The position numbers and the translations under genes are program-made. Positions 52,922 to 60,960 of a stretch of 64,000 bases of DNA are shown in pieces. This DNA is from UBA1756 sp045130235 (GTDB lineage: Bacteria; Bacteroidota; Bacteroidia; Bacteroidales; WCHB1-69), in assembly GCA_045130235.1 (NCBI GenBank), contig JBGUPJ010000021.1:124001-188000 (forward strand). The letters run 5' to 3'. A model generated the notes under the pieces. The model was given only the letters and a program-made list of their open reading frames with translations, made no database searches and had not been told where the DNA came from. Position 1 is the stretch's first letter. Each line of letters opens with the position of its first letter.

Positions 52922-54820
52922 TTATTTTGTTGACATCTGTTGTTTCTGAAGTTTTTGTGCCTGACGGGCGAGACGGTGTTCCGCACGTTCCTCTTTGGTC
53001 ATCTTTTTGATGATGCGGGCGGCGAAAGCGTATGAGTAGGAGAGTGTGAAACGGCAGTCAAGGTCGGAGTGGACACGCTGTCCAATGATTTCTCGGTCGC
53101 TGAAGTTGCTGATGGAGAAATAGAGGGAGGCGGTGTGGGCATTCTTGTAGCTGAAGTTGCTGCCGATGCTATTGCTGACAGAGAAATTGTTGGCCACTCC
53201 TGCGTCTTTTTGGATGTTGTACCCGAAAGAGCCGTTATAGGAGAGGGTCCAGTTGGTTTTTTCTTTTTTCAAGATTTTATAACGAAGTCCCAAGTTCAGC
53301 GTATGTGCGTCGTAATGCGCATATTCGGAGCTGGACATCGAGAAGTCGTAACCGCAGTCGAAGCCGAGGCGGATGGCGTCGAAGTCGATGCCATAGCCTG
53401 CGCCCACGGTAAAGGTCATCACGTTAACGCCACCCACATAAAGCTTGTTGAGGTTTTTGTTTTGTACGAAATTGAAATTCAGGTTGATGGAGTGGGCGTA
53501 CGTCTTTTCAAAACTGACACAGGGTGATACCGTCAAGGTGTGGACTATCTGGTTGATTTTCAAACTGTCCACCACTTCGTAGGTGCCATTATACTGGTCT
53601 TGTTTGATGCCGTTGTAGTTGATGCCGAGGTTGAAGTTCTGGCCGATGGTGTTGTTCCAGTTGATGGAGTAGGTGGCCACCTGGTTGGTGTACATCTGCT
53701 TTTTGTTCATGTTGTCGCGCTGGATGTAACCCACTGCGCTGATGTTGGAGTGTCCTTTGAAGAGTGAAGTGTTGATGACCGCGCCGAGGCTGTGCGAGTT
53801 TTGGTTGAAGTTGGCCGCCCCCAGCGACACGTAGTCGGGTTGGATGAAGCGGTAGGTGAGGCTGGCGGAGAAACTGCGCACCATAAAATTCATGGCGGCG
53901 TCGCCGGCGAAGCGCAGCATGGTATTGTTGCGGAAGGCGATGAGCCAGTCGGTTCGGTCTAACAGTTTCTGTACGTTTTCATCTTTTCGCAGCATCTGTG
54001 CGAGGGTGTCCCGGGTGTCATGGGTGTAGAGGCTGGCGCCGATGTTGGCGGTGAAGGAGAACCATTTCCGGATGGCAAATCTTCCGGAGATACCCAAGGT
54101 GATATTGTCTTGCGGCGGGATAGAGTCGCGCCATTCTTGCGGCAGCGATTTGATGGCATCTTTCGCCTTCAGGAAGCTGAAATCGATGAAGTTCCGTTCG
54201 TTGCCGGCACCCACTCTGAATCCGACGGCGTCGCGGCGGTATTGGGGCAGCTCGGCTTCGGGCACGTTGAGACCGAGCAGCGAGTCGGCCAGCTGCTGTA
54301 TGGCACTGCGATCGTCGTAACCCTTGATGCGGGTGGCCTGCTGCAGGTGTCCACCGAACACGCCCATTCGGAATTTTTTACCCTGATATTCCGCACCCAC
54401 GCCGAGGAAGGTAAGCCCCGAATAGGTGTAGTTGGAAAAGTGCATGCTGCTATGACCGATGTGGAACTTCCAGTTGCGCCAAGTGGGCATAAAGCCGAGG
54501 TGGAAGGAGGGAAGTTGCGGGTAGGAGAAGGAGGTGGTGTTGTTGGCGAAATAGAACGAGAAGGGAAGCTGGAAACTGTAGAACGAGAGGTTCATGCTGG
54601 CATAGATGTTAGCCGAGAAAGGGGTGCTGCCAGGCTGATTGGAGTTGTAGGAAATACCCATGCCGGTTCCCACGGTACCACTAATAGCGAAAGGATCCGC
54701 TGTTTTGATCTGATTAATTCGGTCACGTATCTGTGCCTGCGCCGCCAATCCTGCAAAAAGCAGCAACAGCACAAATGCGTAACGGATGTATGGATGTTTT
54801 GAATCACACATAGTTAGCAT
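52922..54820 (-). CDS. Outer-membrane beta-barrel protein heading the giant cluster
   Basis: A 632-residue protein; ATG at 54820 or 54811. The signal peptide ends near AQAQ (about residue 30). A short plug-like segment (IRDRINQIKTADPFAISGTVGTG) precedes many amphipathic strands with aromatic girdles (PSFHLGFMPTWRNWKFHIG, FTANIGASLYTHDT, FRFIQPDYVSLGAANF, NLNFNFVQNKNLNKLYVGG). It ends with RFTLSYSYAFAARIIKKMT and a Lys/Gln-rich periplasmic tail. By size it could have about 24-26 strands, so it could hold or export its giant neighbour, with the gene 13 bases downstream. No similarity to PorV or PorP was evident by eye. The leader carries a nested inverted repeat. Confidence 0.78.
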   Translation of the reverse strand: MLTMCDSKHPYIRYAFVLLLLFAGLAAQAQIRDRINQIKTADPFAISGTVGTGMGISYNSNQPGSTPFSANIYASMNLSFYSFQLPFSFYFANNTTSFSYPQLPSFHLGFMPTWRNWKFHIGHSSMHFSNYTYSGLTFLGVGAEYQGKKFRMGVFGGHLQQATRIKGYDDRSAIQQLADSLLGLNVPEAELPQYRRDAVGFRVGAGNERNFIDFSFLKAKDAIKSLPQEWRDSIPPQDNITLGISGRFAIRKWFSFTANIGASLYTHDTRDTLAQMLRKDENVQKLLDRTDWLIAFRNNTMLRFAGDAAMNFMVRSFSASLTYRFIQPDYVSLGAANFNQNSHSLGAVINTSLFKGHSNISAVGYIQRDNMNKKQMYTNQVATYSINWNNTIGQNFNLGINYNGIKQDQYNGTYEVVDSLKINQIVHTLTVSPCVSFEKTYAHSINLNFNFVQNKNLNKLYVGGVNVMTFTVGAGYGIDFDAIRLGFDCGYDFSMSSSEYAHYDAHTLNLGLRYKILKKEKTNWTLSYNGSFGYNIQKDAGVANNFSVSNSIGSNFSYKNAHTASLYFSISNFSDREIIGQRVHSDLDCRFTLSYSYAFAARIIKKMTKEERAEHRLARQAQKLQKQQMSTK

Positions 54821-54821
54821 T

Positions 54822-54869
54822 CTAATATTGCAAGGGTGTTCATCACCCTATTTTACCTTGCAATATTAG
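54822..54869. promoter_or_regulatory. Nested inverted repeat in the leader of the giant cluster
   Basis: Perfect 14-base arms CTAATATTGCAAGG (54822-54835) and CCTTGCAATATTAG (54856-54869) enclose a second hairpin GGGTG / CACCC (54834-54848). Each arm contains TAATATTG, one base from the TAnnTTTG promoter box. The repeat starts two bases upstream of the barrel gene's first ATG. It could be a dimeric regulator site or an mRNA leader structure. Confidence 0.7.
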
Positions 54870-54947
54870 TGAAAATATCAATACGGCGGCCGATTTTTTT
54901 TATTTTATTTGTGGCTTTCCCTAGGTTAACAATTTGAAAAAAAGTAG

Positions 54948-54955
54948 TACCTTTG
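54948..54955 (+). promoter_or_regulatory. -7 element before the rubredoxin gene
   Basis: TACCTTTG followed by C fits TAnnTTTG, 71 bases before the ATG at 55027. The TTTG box is not at the standard spacing (one lies 11 bases upstream). Confidence 0.45.
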
Positions 54956-55026
54956 CCGTTGGAAATGAAAAGTGAAGTTGGGATTACAAAATCAACATAA
55001 TATTCACCTTTAAAATCAACAGAATC

Positions 55027-55185
55027 ATGGAAAAACACGTTTGTGATCTCTGCGGTTGGGTTTACGACCCTGCCGTTGGTGTGCCGGAAGCGGGCATTGC
55101 CCCTGGCACTCCGTGGGAAGAGGTTCCCGCCGATTTCGAATGCCCTTTGTGTGGCGCCGGCAAGGACCAGTTCTCGAAAGAGTAG
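55027..55185 (+). CDS. rub: Rubredoxin
   Basis: A 52-residue iron protein, a one-electron carrier. The two cysteine pairs that hold the single iron are visible: CDLCGWVYDP (Cys 6 and 9) and CPLCGAGKDQF (Cys 39 and 42), with the family's PEAGIAPGTPWEEVPADF between them. The length is typical. It is a likely electron donor for the flavodiiron protein at 31378-32577, although the two are far apart. It is divergent from the giant cluster and followed by a terminator hairpin. Confidence 0.95.
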   Translation: MEKHVCDLCGWVYDPAVGVPEAGIAPGTPWEEVPADFECPLCGAGKDQFSKE

Positions 55186-55202
55186 TTTGCTGAAAAAACG
55201 TA

Positions 55203-55236
55203 AGGTCAGGGGATTACATGTTCCCTGACTTTTTAT
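55203..55236 (+). terminator. Intrinsic terminator of the rubredoxin gene
   Basis: Arms GTCAGGG and CCCTGAC with a loop of about 11 bases, followed by TTTTT. It lies 20 bases after the stop. A run of ten C residues (55250-55259) follows, with no evident role. Confidence 0.75.
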
Positions 55237-55306
55237 TTGCGAAAGGCTGCCCCCCCCCCACTGGGGAGATGCTCATCCACTTTTGAACTCGCCTCGCACT
55301 ATTTCC

Positions 55307-57673
55307 CTACTTCTTCTCCCTCAACGACACTGCGAACCCGCCGCACGGAGCCATCCGCAATTTCAGTACGCTCTTGGCCGTCACGTTCTTCTTCGTGATG
55401 GTGTAGGCCTTTGGGTTGTAGGCCGGCGCGGAAAGGACAGCCGGCTGTGTGGATTGGTCCGGGGTGGTGAAGTTCACCAGTCCGCAGGCATCCTTCGCAT
55501 CCGCATAAATCGTGGCCTCATAGGTAACTCCCGGCTTCAGAAAATCCAATTTCACCGTCACCTCACGCGCGTTCTCGTCGGTGATGCCGCCGATGTACCA
55601 GACGTCGTGGGGATTTTCTAGAGACGTTGCGCGCAACGTCTCTACAGATTCGGGGATATTGTACACGAACCGTGTGGCGCTGGAAATCACGCCTTTCTTC
55701 CCGTCGGGCAGGTCGCCAACGCCGTCGGCCGCCTTGTTCAAGGTGGACAGTTTCGGGTGGCGGGCCGTCACGATGTACGCGCCGGGCTCGGCCTCAAGGT
55801 AAAGGGTCGTGTCCCAATCCACCGCCACATCCTTGATGAACTGGAAGGCGTCCATGTAAGGCTCGTAGTGCTCGGGAAAGTCGGCGGCCATCTGCAGCGG
55901 CGAGTAGAAGGTGACGTAAAGTCCCAGCTGGTTGCATATCGTGTGGCGCATCAGGTCGCCCTTGTTCCACGGGGCGTTTTTCTCCATGTCGGTCTCGAAG
56001 ATGCCGGGGGTGTAGTCCATCGGACCGCCCTGCAACCGCGTGAACGGCAGGATGGTGGTGTGGCCCGGACGGATGCGGCCGCGGAACTCGGTGCCCATCG
56101 CGCTCTCGTTGCCGATCATGTTGGGCCACGTGCGGCACAATCCCGTCGGACGCACCGCCTCGTGGGCGTTGACCATAATGTGGTGCTTCGCCGCCTCGGT
56201 GATGCAGTAGTGGTAGTGGTTGATGAGCGGCTGGCTGTAATGTCCTTCGCCGTGCGGCAGAATCTTGCCCACGTAGCCGCTCTTCACCGCATCGTAGCCG
56301 TAGTGGTTCATCAGCGTGTAGGCCTGTTCTAACCAGTGTTCGTAATTGATGGTGGATGAGGAACTTTCGTGGTGCATAATCAGTCGGATGCCCTTCTCGT
56401 GTGCGTAGCGGTTCAGTGCGGGCAGGTCGAAGTCGGGGTAGGGGGTGAGGAAGTCGAAAACGTAGTCCTTTTCCTTGCCGTACCAGTCCTCCCAGCCGAT
56501 GTTCCAACCCTCAATGAGCAGTGCGTCGAAGCCGTGGGCGGCGGCGAAGTCGATATAGCGGCGTACGTTCGCATTGTTGGCGGCGTGGCGGCCGTGCGGG
56601 GTGGAATGCTCATAGTCGGTGATGCCCAGCTTGACGGAGGGGAAGTCGTTGGTGTAGCTCCAGCAGCTCTTGTCGGAGATCATTTCCCACCACACGCCCA
56701 TATACTTCACGGGGTGGATCCACGACACATCCTCCAGCACGCACGGGTCGTTGAGGTTGAGGATGAGGCGTGAGGCAAGCACGTCGGTGGCTTTCTCGCA
56801 TACCATCACCGTGCGCCATGGGGTGTGGCAAGGTGTTTGTAGCCGTCCCTTGTAGCCGGTGGCGTCGGGCGAGAGGTGGGTGCTGAATACAAATTTCTGG
56901 TCGTCCAAATCGAGGTTGGTGGTGGGGTAGTCTAATACGGCGGCCTCGTGGATGTTGATATACAGACCGTCAGCGGTTTTCATCTGAAGGGCGGTTTGTA
57001 CGCCGGTGGGCGAGAAGTTCTTCCATGGCCAGCCGCAGCCCTTGTGGGCGTCCTCGTACAATCCGCGAATCTCCGACAATTTCGACTCGTGGTAGGGATA
57101 TTCCTGTGTGTCGTAATCGCCCGGAATCCACCATGCGGTATGGTCGCCTGTCATCGCAAACTCTGTCAACTCCTCTTTAATCCAAAAATAGACGAGCGCA
57201 TTGAATTTTCCGTTTTCAATTTCCATCGGGAATTCGTAGCGGAAGCCTAGCCCGTCGTTGTAGAGTCGGAAGCGGATTTGCATCACGGTGGCTTTCGTTT
57301 GGGTGGAGCCGTCCATGCTTTCCACGCTGCTGGCGGGCTGTTCGAGGGTCACGAGCAGTTCGTTGTAGTGGTTGCGGATGTGCGCCTCCTCGCCCCACAC
57401 GGGTTCCCATGTCTCATCGAACGTGCTGTATTGTTGGCCTTTGAGCACAAAGGCATGGGCGAGGTCGTCGCGCCATTCGAGGGTGAAGCCCATCTTGGAG
57501 GGCAGCACCACGGGTTGACCGGCGCGGTCAAGGGAGTAGTACGGCACGCCGCTGCGTAGCTCAAAGTTCAGCTGCATCTGTCCGTCGGGACTTTTGAGGG
57601 AGAGGGGTTGTGCGGTGACATTCAGCCCCAGAGCCGCCAGCAGGACAAAGAGGGAAAGGAGGAGTTTTTTCAT
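55307..57673 (-). CDS. GH97 family alpha-glucosidase (SusB-like, inverting type)
   Basis: Periplasmic glucoside hydrolase for alpha-glucans. 788 residues, signal peptide to about residue 21. The N-terminal beta-sandwich (SLKSPDGQMQLNFEL) leads into the TIM barrel (MGVWWEMISDKSCWSYTNDF). Family active-site segments are IMHHESSSSTINYEHW, YDAVKSGYVG, MVNAHEAVRPTGLCRTWPN and GNESAMGTEF. The glutamates fit the inverting SusB type. The C-terminal sheet runs from ITDENAREVTVKLDFL to GGFAVSL. Between the expected strand YIVTARHPK and VWYIGG there is an extra stretch of about 45 residues, partly encoded by a palindromic repeat (see findings). No susC/susD pair is nearby. Confidence 0.93.
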   Translation of the reverse strand: MKKLLLSLFVLLAALGLNVTAQPLSLKSPDGQMQLNFELRSGVPYYSLDRAGQPVVLPSKMGFTLEWRDDLAHAFVLKGQQYSTFDETWEPVWGEEAHIRNHYNELLVTLEQPASSVESMDGSTQTKATVMQIRFRLYNDGLGFRYEFPMEIENGKFNALVYFWIKEELTEFAMTGDHTAWWIPGDYDTQEYPYHESKLSEIRGLYEDAHKGCGWPWKNFSPTGVQTALQMKTADGLYINIHEAAVLDYPTTNLDLDDQKFVFSTHLSPDATGYKGRLQTPCHTPWRTVMVCEKATDVLASRLILNLNDPCVLEDVSWIHPVKYMGVWWEMISDKSCWSYTNDFPSVKLGITDYEHSTPHGRHAANNANVRRYIDFAAAHGFDALLIEGWNIGWEDWYGKEKDYVFDFLTPYPDFDLPALNRYAHEKGIRLIMHHESSSSTINYEHWLEQAYTLMNHYGYDAVKSGYVGKILPHGEGHYSQPLINHYHYCITEAAKHHIMVNAHEAVRPTGLCRTWPNMIGNESAMGTEFRGRIRPGHTTILPFTRLQGGPMDYTPGIFETDMEKNAPWNKGDLMRHTICNQLGLYVTFYSPLQMAADFPEHYEPYMDAFQFIKDVAVDWDTTLYLEAEPGAYIVTARHPKLSTLNKAADGVGDLPDGKKGVISSATRFVYNIPESVETLRATSLENPHDVWYIGGITDENAREVTVKLDFLKPGVTYEATIYADAKDACGLVNFTTPDQSTQPAVLSAPAYNPKAYTITKKNVTAKSVLKLRMAPCGGFAVSLREKK
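55619..55644. repeat. GAGACG-type palindromic repeat, copy f, inside the GH97 gene
   Basis: A perfect 26-base palindrome, TAGAGACGTTGCG / CGCAACGTCTCTA, with CTAC at the right foot. It is translated in frame on the minus strand as part of SVETLRATSLE and keeps the GH97 frame open. Confidence 0.85.
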
Positions 57674-57721
57674 GCTATTTTAGATTTGTCATTTTTTACA
57701 ATTAAAATTTCATTTGAAATG

Positions 57722-57729
57722 CAAAAATA
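57722..57729 (-). promoter_or_regulatory. -7 element before the GH97 gene
   Basis: The minus strand reads TATTTTTG, matching TAnnTTTG, 49 bases before the GH97 start. Confidence 0.45.
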
Positions 57730-57760
57730 GTGAAAAAGTGGTTTCTTAATACCTGTAATT

Positions 57761-58441
57761 TTACCTCTCCTCGAGATATTTTTTGATTTTGGGCGAACGC
57801 AGATCGTGGAGCATCATTTTTCGTGCCAATCGTTCATCCTCTTCATCGTCACATTTTTCATCCTCTTTATAGCGACTTAATACCTTTTGGTCATACATGA
57901 ACCACGCCCAATCCTCCACTGCGCGCTCATTGGTTTTCTGTCTTTGAGCAAAATCACAAACTGCGTTGTAAAGGTTGGTCCTGAAATCCCGTATGTCACA
58001 TAATGTGTACAAAAATTCGTCTATGTAATGCAAACCATCCGTGTGATTCTCATCAAACACTCCCGATTGAAACAATGAGAAAATCCCTGTAGCATAGTAG
58101 TGCTCGAAATCAATATCGTCAGGCGGAAACATCAATTCTTCAAAATGAAAGACTAATTCTGGATTTTCCGCATCGTGATAAAGGTAATGCGGCACGTTAG
58201 GCTCAGCGATGCATTGTTCTGTCCATCTCAGCAGGTCGGCTACGGGATCGCTCCACACGCCCGACAAATGCAGTTCTGCAACCACTTCACCGTCAATGCG
58301 GATGGTCGTATCCACCCAGCCCGCTTCGGGGTCATCGAAATGGAATTCCACTTTTTTCACTTGTTTGAAGTCGCTTTCCGCAATTGCGGCATACATTTCG
58401 GCTCGTTTCTGGAGCCACAGGCAAGGCTCGATGTTGTTCAT
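57761..58441 (-). CDS. Hypothetical protein, 226 residues
   Basis: A soluble protein without signal peptide or membrane segment. The N-terminal part (KKVEFHFDDPEAGWVDTTIR, IDGEVVAELHLSGVWSDPVADLLRW) looks like a beta-rich fold. A middle part has FHFEELMFPPDDIDFEHYYATG, and the tail is helical, Glu/Asp/Lys-rich and basic at the end (SPKIKKYLEER). No family recognised. It has its own -7 element (58467-58474) and sits between the GH97 gene and a WYL regulator in the same direction. Confidence 0.6.
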   Translation of the reverse strand: MNNIEPCLWLQKRAEMYAAIAESDFKQVKKVEFHFDDPEAGWVDTTIRIDGEVVAELHLSGVWSDPVADLLRWTEQCIAEPNVPHYLYHDAENPELVFHFEELMFPPDDIDFEHYYATGIFSLFQSGVFDENHTDGLHYIDEFLYTLCDIRDFRTNLYNAVCDFAQRQKTNERAVEDWAWFMYDQKVLSRYKEDEKCDDEEDERLARKMMLHDLRSPKIKKYLEER

Positions 58442-58466
58442 GATTTAATGATTTTATTTTACCCTG

Positions 58467-58474
58467 CAAAAATA
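58467..58474 (-). promoter_or_regulatory. -7 element before the 226-residue hypothetical
   Basis: The minus strand reads TATTTTTG followed by C, 26 bases before the start at 58441. Confidence 0.45.
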
Positions 58475-58525
58475 TACGGGCACTGCGCCAAAAAACGGGC
58501 CAGTGAAATTGTTTTCCAGAAAAAA

Positions 58526-59416
58526 CTACTCTTCTGCCGCCTCCAAGTGCAACTGCCTGATTTCCTCTGCGATTTCTTTCGGCTCCAGCACCTTCAGCCA
58601 GCGGCCGCGGGAGAGGATCTGCGCCAAGAAGTCGCTCGTGGGGTGCAGACAGACCTCAAAGTCCACATAGTCGGTGCCTACCGCCAACTCCTTTTGCGAG
58701 TGGTGCAGCGGCAGGTCGCGCATGGCGTACCGCTCGTTGCCGAACGCCCGCAGCACCATACGCTGTTTCGTCTCGCTGCCGCCCTGCATAATGCCGTAAT
58801 AGTTGGAGAAATAGGTCTGTGCATCAAAATCCGGGGCCAGTTCAAACGTCTTGTCAAGTAACTCCATTTCCGTGATGCGGTCGAACGAGAGGGTGAGAAA
58901 GCCGCCGTCAGCCATGCGTCCCAGCAGGTACCAGCGGCGCCGGAATAGTTTGATGCAGTAGGGCTCTATCATCCAGTGGCTTACATTATCCTTCCCATAA
59001 CGCTGGTAGCTGATGGAAAGGCACCGGTTTTCACGCATCGCCTCCACCACCATCGGCAGGTGCTCGCTCTCGCTGGGGATGCTTTCGAGCAGGATACGGT
59101 CGTGCAGACCACGTGCTTCACTCACGATGTTGCTGACCGTGAGTGTGTTCAGCATCCATTGCTGCACGCTCTCCTCGCGGAACAGCTCCGCATCATCGAT
59201 GTAGTAGCGGTTTTCGTTGTCGCAGTCGATGATGATGCCGAACATCTCCTCCACTTCGGTGCGGTGTCGGCGGAAGGTGGTGCGGCTGAACTCCACTCCG
59301 TCGCTCATCGCGGTGCGCAGCCACCGTTCGTTGATTTCGCGCAGGGTGATGCGACCCGCCCGCCGGATGGTGCCCACCAGCCATACATATTCTTTGAAAA
59401 GTGCAGATGCTTTCAT
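58526..59416 (-). CDS. WYL-domain transcriptional regulator
   Basis: 296 residues. The N-terminal winged helix-turn-helix region (about 10-70: RITLREINERWLRTAMSDG and FSRTTFRRHRTEVEEMFG) is followed by a WYL domain (about 140-220: RCLSISYQRYGKDNVSHWMIEPYCIKLFRRRWYLLGR) and a WCX-like C-terminus (DFLAQILSRGRWLKVLEP). WYL proteins bind nucleic-acid ligands and often control defence or DNA-repair genes, but also metabolic ones. It sits next to a higBA pair on the same strand. Its targets are unknown; a -7 element is at 59433-59440. Confidence 0.88.
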   Translation of the reverse strand: MKASALFKEYVWLVGTIRRAGRITLREINERWLRTAMSDGVEFSRTTFRRHRTEVEEMFGIIIDCDNENRYYIDDAELFREESVQQWMLNTLTVSNIVSEARGLHDRILLESIPSESEHLPMVVEAMRENRCLSISYQRYGKDNVSHWMIEPYCIKLFRRRWYLLGRMADGGFLTLSFDRITEMELLDKTFELAPDFDAQTYFSNYYGIMQGGSETKQRMVLRAFGNERYAMRDLPLHHSQKELAVGTDYVDFEVCLHPTSDFLAQILSRGRWLKVLEPKEIAEEIRQLHLEAAEE

Positions 59417-59432
59417 GTTTCGATAATTTTGG

Positions 59433-59440
59433 CAAAAATA
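59433..59440 (-). promoter_or_regulatory. -7 element before the WYL regulator
   Basis: The minus strand reads TATTTTTG, fitting TAnnTTTG, 17 bases before the start at 59416. It overlaps the end of the higA downstream region. Confidence 0.4.
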
Positions 59441-59447
59441 AGAAAGA

Positions 59448-59813
59448 TTACAGAACTCCTACCCATCCGAATTTATGGGCGAGTTCTTTGAGCAGATTAT
59501 GATCGGAAACCGGAATCGTCAGACTGATAGTCTCTTTGCGGGTTTCACGGTCTGCAATATTGGCCACATCGATGTTATACTGGCTTTGCAGGTTCATCCA
59601 TAATTCGACAGGGATTCCCAACGCCTTTTCCAGAGCCACGGCAACATTCAGTGATACTGGGCGTTTGCCGTTGATGGTCTCACTAATGATGGAGGCTTTG
59701 ATGCCAGTTTGTGTAGCGAGCTGCTTCTGTGTCATTTTTCGTTCTCGCAACTCATCTCTTATCAATTCTCCCGGATGTGTGGCCCAATGGGGCGTTAATT
59801 CATTCTTATTCAT
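59448..59813 (-). CDS. higA: HigA-type antitoxin
   Basis: Read from the ATG at 59813 (121 residues). The start THPGELIRDELRERKMTQKQLATQTGI is the typical HigA opening, followed by an XRE helix-turn-helix (SIISETINGKRPVSLNVAVALEKALG) and the VELWMNLQSQYNIDVA block. The C-terminal 30 residues are a short extension. The ATG lies inside the end of the toxin gene (8-base overlap), so the pair is translationally coupled. It should bind and silence its own promoter. Confidence 0.92.
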   Translation of the reverse strand: MNKNELTPHWATHPGELIRDELRERKMTQKQLATQTGIKASIISETINGKRPVSLNVAVALEKALGIPVELWMNLQSQYNIDVANIADRETRKETISLTIPVSDHNLLKELAHKFGWVGVL

Positions 59814-60123
59814 AATGTTTTGATATTTCAAAAATTAAAGCATTCACTACAATTCCATGATTATCTGCGGAGCTATGAAAAAACAGACGGTACTGATCAT
59901 TTATCCATACTGCATCAACACCATTCAAATCGCCTTTCTTCTTTTCATAATGCAATGATTGGATAAGGAACAATGACTCCAATCGCGGGGCGGCCTTAAT
60001 GTAGTTCACCACTTTAATATATCTTTTTACGATGTTCTGTGGTAATCTTTTGTATTTTTTATCGTTGGTCTCTCCGAGTAAGTAAAGTTCTTTCAAAGCT
60101 TTATCATCAAATTCAATATTCAT
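59806..60123 (-). CDS. higB: HigB-type (RelE/ParE fold) toxin
   Basis: 105 residues. The pattern KRLPQNIVKRYIKVVNYIKAAPRLESLF then GVDAVWINDQYRLFF and HGIVVNALIFEISKHYE is that of HigB proteins, ribosome-dependent mRNA interferases of the RelE fold. The toxin-first order is characteristic of higBA. A -7 element lies at 60150-60157. The pair separates the WYL gene from the radical SAM unit. Confidence 0.9.
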   Translation of the reverse strand: MNIEFDDKALKELYLLGETNDKKYKRLPQNIVKRYIKVVNYIKAAPRLESLFLIQSLHYEKKKGDLNGVDAVWINDQYRLFFHSSADNHGIVVNALIFEISKHYE

Positions 60124-60149
60124 AGTAATGGTAGAAATATTTCAGGCTG

Positions 60150-60157
60150 CAAAAATA
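60150..60157 (-). promoter_or_regulatory. -7 element before higBA
   Basis: The minus strand reads TATTTTTG followed by C, fitting TAnnTTTG, 27 bases before higB. Confidence 0.45.
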
Positions 60158-60222
60158 ATACAAAATCTTGAATAATTATCATTTTTGCGAATTTTATTTT
60201 TAGGCAAAGAGAAGAAGAAACA

Positions 60223-60960
60223 TCAGCATCGACTCCATCGCACGTTTTTGAGGGCTGCTACCAAACCTGCGAAGTCAAGCGAGGGCAGCGGCTCCTTGCA
60301 TGGGGCAAAGCTGCACGGGGCCGCCTTTTTGTCCCACGATACGGAACAGAAGTTCTGCGGCGGACGGCACTCTAATAGACAGGACGGACTTTGGAAGGGC
60401 TTTCCGTCGGCAACGGAGGCTAACTGTTTAGATGTAGGCGTGTTGGAAAACCGTTGTGGCACGAGGATGATTTGTTCGGGAGTCAGTATTTGCGACAACT
60501 GCTGATAGACGGTTGTGGTTTTGTCAATTTTGTCGGCACCCACCAGCAGGTTCACTCCCGGCTTGATTCCGATTAGGTTGATGCGCTGTACGAGGTTCGT
60601 CACCCTTTCTACCTCATCGGGGCTGCCGGGCTGGTGAATGGTGACGTGGATCTTGTCGGGTTTGTGGGCAAGCAGATTGCTCCAAACCTGCCCGTTTTCC
60701 AATGGCAGTCCGTTGGTGGTGACCGAGAGATAGCATTGTGGATACAAGGCATCGATAATTTCAAAAACACCCTCATACTCAAATGGTTCACCGCCACCGA
60801 GCGAGACTGCCTTCGCGCCGTTGCGGATGCAGTCAGTGGCGAAAGCGATGACTTCCTGAGGTTGCCACAGGGTGTTCCCTTCCCGCGTGCTGTGGTTGTA
60901 GCAGAACGGGCACTGCTTGCTGCAGTAGTTGGACAGGTCGACGGACAGCAGCTCTATCAT
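60223..60960 (-). CDS. Radical SAM enzyme of an unknown three-gene unit
   Basis: 245 residues. The iron-sulfur/SAM motif CSKQCPFC lies at C13-C17-C20, right after LSVDLSNY. The SAM-binding GGEP block is VSLGGGEPFEYEG, and further core strands are YLSVTTNGLPLEN and PDKIHVTIHQPG. The C-terminal part has a second group of cysteines (SPSCLLEC, NFCSVSW, APCSFAPC) that may hold an auxiliary cluster, as in SPASM/Twitch-type maturases, and the protein ends in Cys. The ATG overlaps the stop of the 484-residue gene by 4 bases. The target is not known; a protein or peptide made by its neighbours is an inference. Confidence 0.85.
   Translation of the reverse strand: MIELLSVDLSNYCSKQCPFCYNHSTREGNTLWQPQEVIAFATDCIRNGAKAVSLGGGEPFEYEGVFEIIDALYPQCYLSVTTNGLPLENGQVWSNLLAHKPDKIHVTIHQPGSPDEVERVTNLVQRINLIGIKPGVNLLVGADKIDKTTTVYQQLSQILTPEQIILVPQRFSNTPTSKQLASVADGKPFQSPSCLLECRPPQNFCSVSWDKKAAPCSFAPCKEPLPSLDFAGLVAALKNVRWSRC

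Noticed and set aside
54822..54869. Phase-variable invertible promoter
   Set aside because: The inverted repeats are only 20 bases apart, too close to hold a switchable promoter, and no invertase gene is nearby.
55250..55259. Run of ten C as a slip-strand switch
   Set aside because: It lies outside both neighbouring genes, beyond the GH97 stop and after the rubredoxin terminator, so length changes would not alter a frame or an obvious promoter.
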